Assembly: GCF_001500315.1 (NCBI RefSeq)
Contig: NZ_LLER01000004.1
Span: 1-64,000 of the forward strand
Length of the DNA: 64,000 bases
DNA from: Staphylococcus auricularis
GTDB lineage: Bacteria > Bacillota > Bacilli > Staphylococcales > Staphylococcaceae
Direction: 5' to 3'
Shown piece after piece: positions 61,701 through 64,000 of this stretch (the stretch's first letter is position 1; each line of letters begins with the position of its first letter). Below the pieces are notes generated by a model that saw nothing but the letters and a program-made list of their open reading frames with translations, was not told where the DNA came from and ran no database searches. Both the position numbers and the translations under genes were made by a program.

Positions 61701-62231
61701 AAGAGATTGACGACGAAAGCATATTTAGATCATATTCACCAACGGTTATACTTAGAGCAATCGTTACTCGTTGAACGGACGAAAAAATATTTCACTTCAG
61801 AATTGAAAAATGAAATTGCACCACTCAAACAAGCATTAGAACAACTCCATGTTTTTATCGATCCGTCATTCAGTGAGCTGACGTTTGAACTGGACCGTCC
61901 TTATGTGCATATCGAACTGAATGATTTATTGAGTCGCTTACCGAAATCACTCAATAAAAAGAATTTACTCAACAGCAAGAAACAACAAGCATTGCATGAA
62001 GAAATCGTACAACACACTATGTTATTATTACAGAGTGGTATTGCGCAATTAAGAACCGCATTAGTTAACGGTCTAACGTCCTTACAGCAACAAAGTGAAG
62101 CAACATTTGAAGCGTTAGAACAAGATACACAATCACAAATCACACAATTATTATCTGTAGATATCGATGCAACATTGATTAACCAGTTAGAAACAACGCA
62201 TCGCCAATTAAGTGAAACTTTGCAAATATAG
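58782..62231 (+). CDS. dynA: Double-headed bacterial dynamin-like protein (DynA type)
   Basis: A membrane-remodelling GTPase of 1149 residues formed by two fused dynamin units. The first G domain has GHFSAGKST (47-55), DTPGVDS (about 137) and NQID. The second begins about 590 with GTFSAGKSSLINALLGD, DSLGLHS (about 747) and a NAVD variant of the NKxD motif. Long helical stalk regions follow each. B. subtilis DynA has the same plan and helps fuse membranes under stress and phage attack. ATG 58782 is ten bases after AAAAAGGGG. Genes for an exonuclease and RNase H follow as in bacilli. Confidence 0.9.
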   Translation: MSNTEHLDILYKLKKEVEKSNNQTLVHSINQMIKKVYLDQYTGTFVGHFSAGKSTLVNLILEQNILPSSPVPTTSNTAIVSVSEEPGIVANLDHQRYTLLDNYEQVKQMNRENVNVESVEIKFTSNKFSNGFTLQDTPGVDSNVSTHQSSIEQFMYTSNIIFYTVDYNHVQSALNFQFMKRLNQNGIPVVFVINQIDKHSDDELSFEAFKERVELAIQEWDLSLERIFYVSKYDHPHNEIDALSSYLVEKDQHREAMEDYVARMVQFITTSQLAYIQNEMQQLLEVLDVEESNFNQAYLTFQQNQQVSEEAQLLNDEAELATFLKNKRQDILDNAYVMTHDMRERLRLYLESRAQQFKVSGLFNKKKKLQHIQQQRLDDAIALLQEKVNQQIRQPLREDMSFLTRFINDAQTTEAILNQHYDIDPSIIENRYQPQISISNQYVLTFSDDLLKAVKQQIKSQSEPLFDEAVQHAQAKGVQTEQDQDHALYEQYVELRDLKHSLTTENYHHYYIHIDDSLDKLIDRTEIHYTPSRTDKNIRKYDDNDTTTSEIQHTSRIDTIKRALDLVEPVPLFEQTKADIRETLNRLEKKVIKIGVFGTFSAGKSSLINALLGDYYLVSSPNPTTAATTELSYGNGSAITLKSEAQLLEELNHVFEVHNVSFDSITQFLKQNVEKLKAQLEKNQLAFIRAIEKHYDMYQDMLAEGQKHTINQQEVKKWSAQDEYATFVKTVHLQLPLEWLKDKIIVDSLGLHSNNQRHTNETEKILTSSDLILYVSYFNHLFTDNDKKFIEHMKQMNQLNENQAFKMVVNAVDLAESDEDKAAVIDYVKDALAQVQLNSDIYAVSSRSALAAADEGVDQLRESIDHFANVTSKDILQQQMIHQLTHINQAYRDMIDEYQTNRAQIEQRKQKLTDYARHGVMSLQTIQTVGQRSQNEVEDQIYHLTERLKLYLLDDAKAFYNTQMTQNSDFSQEKRLTTKAYLDHIHQRLYLEQSLLVERTKKYFTSELKNEIAPLKQALEQLHVFIDPSFSELTFELDRPYVHIELNDLLSRLPKSLNKKNLLNSKKQQALHEEIVQHTMLLLQSGIAQLRTALVNGLTSLQQQSEATFEALEQDTQSQITQLLSVDIDATLINQLETTHRQLSETLQI

Positions 62232-62246
62232 AAAGGTGTTTGACAC

Positions 62247-63128
62247 ATGACTGATAAATTACTAATTATCGATGGTATGGCGCTCTTGTTCCGCCATTTT
62301 TACGCGACAAGCTTTCGCAATCAATTTATGCGTAATTCTGAAGGCATACCGACAAATGCCATACAAGGATTTGTTCGTCATGTTTATACGGCTATAAATG
62401 ATATCCAACCGACCCATGTCGCAATCTGTTGGGATATGGGACAAGCAACATTCCGCAATGATATGTTTAATGCATATAAACAACATCGCCCTGAACCACC
62501 TGAAGAGTTGATTCCGCAATTTGATGACGTCAAAGAAATTGCAGCAGAGCTCGGCTTTCTCAATTTAGGGGTTAAAAATTACGAAGCCGATGATGTCATA
62601 GGAACATTAGTAAAACAATTTTCTGAAGAGATGCCTGTATATGTAGTCACAGGTGACCGTGATATTTTACAGTGCCTCAATAAAAATACTGAGATATGGT
62701 TAACTAAAAAAGGATTTAGTACCTATAATCGCTATACTGAAGCACAATTTGAAGAAGAATACGGTCTGCATCCTGAACAATTGATCGATGTCAAAGCATT
62801 TATGGGCGACAGTGCAGATGGTTATCCGGGCGTCAAAGGTATCGGTGAGAAAACTGCGATCAAACTCGTGCAGCAACATGGTTCAGTAGAAGAAGTGGTC
62901 GCGCATCTCGATGAACTGACACCTGCGCAGCAAAAGAAAATACAAGCAGACTATGATAACTTAATCCTGTCTAAACAACTCGCACGGATTTACACTGAAG
63001 TTCCTTTAGAAACGAACAATCTGAAAGAGCAAATGGCATATCAAGCAGAGCTATCACATATTCTATCTGTTTGTAATGAAAAAGAACTCTATGTATCTGC
63101 GAAGTATTTAGTTACACATTACAAATAA
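62247..63128 (+). CDS. 5'-3' exonuclease (YpcP-like, PolA N-terminal domain homologue)
   Basis: A 293-residue flap-endonuclease-type nuclease that probably removes RNA primers. Acidic metal sites are visible in LIIDGMALLFRHFYA, NYEADDVIGTL, VTGDRDILQ and MGDSADGYPGVKGIGEKTA (with a helix-hairpin-helix). It is independent of polA, as in several low-GC bacteria. The ATG follows GAAAGGTG, 15 bases after the dynamin gene, so co-transcription is likely. It converges on the rnhA-like gene. Confidence 0.9.
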   Translation: MTDKLLIIDGMALLFRHFYATSFRNQFMRNSEGIPTNAIQGFVRHVYTAINDIQPTHVAICWDMGQATFRNDMFNAYKQHRPEPPEELIPQFDDVKEIAAELGFLNLGVKNYEADDVIGTLVKQFSEEMPVYVVTGDRDILQCLNKNTEIWLTKKGFSTYNRYTEAQFEEEYGLHPEQLIDVKAFMGDSADGYPGVKGIGEKTAIKLVQQHGSVEEVVAHLDELTPAQQKKIQADYDNLILSKQLARIYTEVPLETNNLKEQMAYQAELSHILSVCNEKELYVSAKYLVTHYK

Positions 63129-63132
63129 AAGA

Positions 63133-63210
63133 AAAGGGCTATCCTTTACACACATCAAGCTTAAGCTGCTCATATCGGGGCAAGAAAAATGTGTTAGGAT
63201 GGCCCTTTAT
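63133..63210. terminator. Long bidirectional hairpin between exonuclease and RNase H-like genes
   Basis: AAAGGGCTATCCT...ACACACAT (63133-63155) and ATGTGT...AGGATGGCCCTTT (63189-63208) are imperfect complements. The convergent gene arrangement supports termination in both directions. Confidence 0.65.
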
Positions 63211-63614
63211 TTGTGTTTTTGTTGTTTTGTTTGTTTATACAAGGCTTGTTGGGCGTGATGATTCGCTTCTTTGTTTTGAGCACGTGGAACCCATTTTACA
63301 AACATGAGTGCAAACGTATCAGTATAACTTAACGCCTTTTCAAGATACGGTTTAAATCGCTCATTTTTTACACTTTCTTGATTGATACTATCTTCGATGA
63401 GCTTTGAATCAGTGAAGATGAGTGCGTTATCCACGTTCATTTCAGAAGCTAAGTCTAGTGCTCTGAGTAATGTTTCCCACTCTGCACTATGGTTATCTAA
63501 GGCAGGCAAATCATACGTTTTAACCGTATGTGTTTCTTCGGTAATGATGACGACAGCACCCGAACTCATGCCTGGATTGCCTTGTGTCGCTGCATCAAAA
63601 TATATTTTCGCCAT
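63207..63614 (-). CDS. RNase HI-like protein
   Basis: A 135-residue RNase H fold protein. The carboxylate positions are seen as Asp in IYFDAATQGNPG, Glu in SAEWETLLRALDLA and Asp in IFTDSKLIEDSI. The last family Asp (usual RxxNxxAD) is replaced: RAQNKEANHHAQ. Loss of that residue is shared, to my recollection, with the staphylococcal homologue, so catalysis is not certain. The ATG at 63612-63614 follows AGAAAGGTG. Location beside the YpcP exonuclease suggests an RNA-primer role. Confidence 0.82.
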   Translation of the reverse strand: MAKIYFDAATQGNPGMSSGAVVIITEETHTVKTYDLPALDNHSAEWETLLRALDLASEMNVDNALIFTDSKLIEDSINQESVKNERFKPYLEKALSYTDTFALMFVKWVPRAQNKEANHHAQQALYKQTKQQKHK

Positions 63615-63762
63615 ATTTTCACCTTTCTCTCAAAAATGCATACATCTTTGGCACTATCTTCTATTATCATATAAACTGAAAAGTGGAAATTCAAGCAATG
63701 CTATTATAAACTGAACACAATACAGCGAATAAGGGAAAACGAATGAAATAGGTGATCTTACT

Positions 63763-64000
63763 ATGAAAAAAATGTTTATCGTACATAGCTATCAAGCGAC
63801 TTCAAGTAGTCATTGGTATCAATGGCTCGCAGATGAAATGGAAGCATACGGTTATGAAACCGAAGTCGTCGCTTTACCAGATACGAATCAGCCTGATTAT
63901 AAAGCGTGGTCAGCGACATTACAACATCTTATACAAGAACAACTCGATAGCGAAACGATTATCGTTGCACATAGTCTAGGTGTCATAACGACGTTAGATT
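63763..64000 (+). CDS. Alpha/beta serine hydrolase, RBBP9/YdeN family (3' end outside window)
   Basis: The 79 visible residues begin KKMFIVHSYQATSSSHWYQWL, and the nucleophile elbow reads IIVAHSLGV. That is the small serine hydrolase RBBP9/YdeN pattern (GHSLG elbow, SSxxHWxxWL opening). The start follows AGGTGATC. The substrate is unknown. The frame is open to the last base. Confidence 0.78.
   Translation, partial: MKKMFIVHSYQATSSSHWYQWLADEMEAYGYETEVVALPDTNQPDYKAWSATLQHLIQEQLDSETIIVAHSLGVITTLD

Overview
The window looks like a low-GC Firmicute core chromosome, almost certainly a Staphylococcus. The evidence is the gene order fur-xerD, scpA-scpB-rluB-srrA-srrB, fer/ypbB-recQ-ebpS-ypdA, hup-hepS-menG-hepT-ndk-aroC-aroB-aroA and recU-pbp2, together with an EbpS-type LysM protein and bacillithiol genes. 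Protein sequences appear clearly diverged from S. aureus as I remember it, so a non-aureus species is likely. A member of the hyicus-intermedius clade is possible, but I cannot prove it from this sequence.

Layout. 1-6.6 kb: end of rnz, proC, a short-chain dehydrogenase, an aldo/keto reductase, a NUDIX ADP-ribose pyrophosphatase, fur, xerD and a DUF309 gene. 6.7-11.3 kb: chromosome condensation (scpAB), rluB and the respiratory two-component system srrAB. 11.3-18.9 kb: FMN riboswitch with ribU, ferredoxin, ypbB-recQ, ebpS, ypdA and asparaginase. 18.9-21.2 kb: cmk and rpsA. 21.3-23.6 kb: a decayed prophage right end holding a 5'-truncated endolysin, several very small ORFs, a frameshifted Cro-like gene and a possible integrase tail. 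23.8-29.7 kb: der, gpsA, hup, menaquinone side-chain and methylation genes, ndk. 30.0-33.0 kb: an AT-rich inserted operon encoding a bacteriocin-associated (lactococcin-972-immunity-like) membrane protein, a YxeA-like protein and an ABC ATPase, behind a promoter overlapped by a perfect cre site. 33.2-49.8 kb: aroCBA, TPR protein, ypiB, a DUF1405 protein, a YugP-type peptidase, a MazG-like protein, bshA, cca, birA, dinG, asnS, dnaD, nth, ypoC. 50.4-55.5 kb: pbp2 and recU on the minus strand, then yppE, ypsA, gpsB and the RNase P RNA. 55.7-64 kb: a THUMP RNA methyltransferase, a rarD-like transporter with a premature stop, an NAD(P)-binding protein, a double-headed dynamin, a 5'-3' exonuclease, an RNase H-like protein and the start of a serine hydrolase.

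Functional threads. Redox and respiration are concentrated here: srrAB, the menaquinone genes hepS-menG-hepT, ferredoxin, fur with a PerR-box-like site, and two bacillithiol genes (bshA, ypdA). Genome maintenance is represented by xerD, scpAB, recQ, dinG, dnaD, nth, recU, hup and the YpcP-type exonuclease. Cell envelope and division are represented by pbp2, gpsB and ebpS.

The least explained elements are (i) a ~280-bp structured repeat present twice, 47 kb apart (2575-2857 and 50099-50377), with a 61-base block identical in both copies and nested complementary arms, (ii) the decayed prophage end with tiny membrane-peptide ORFs, and (iii) the cre-controlled bacteriocin-immunity-like operon between ndk and aroC. 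I saw no tRNA, rRNA, CRISPR array or intact insertion sequence.
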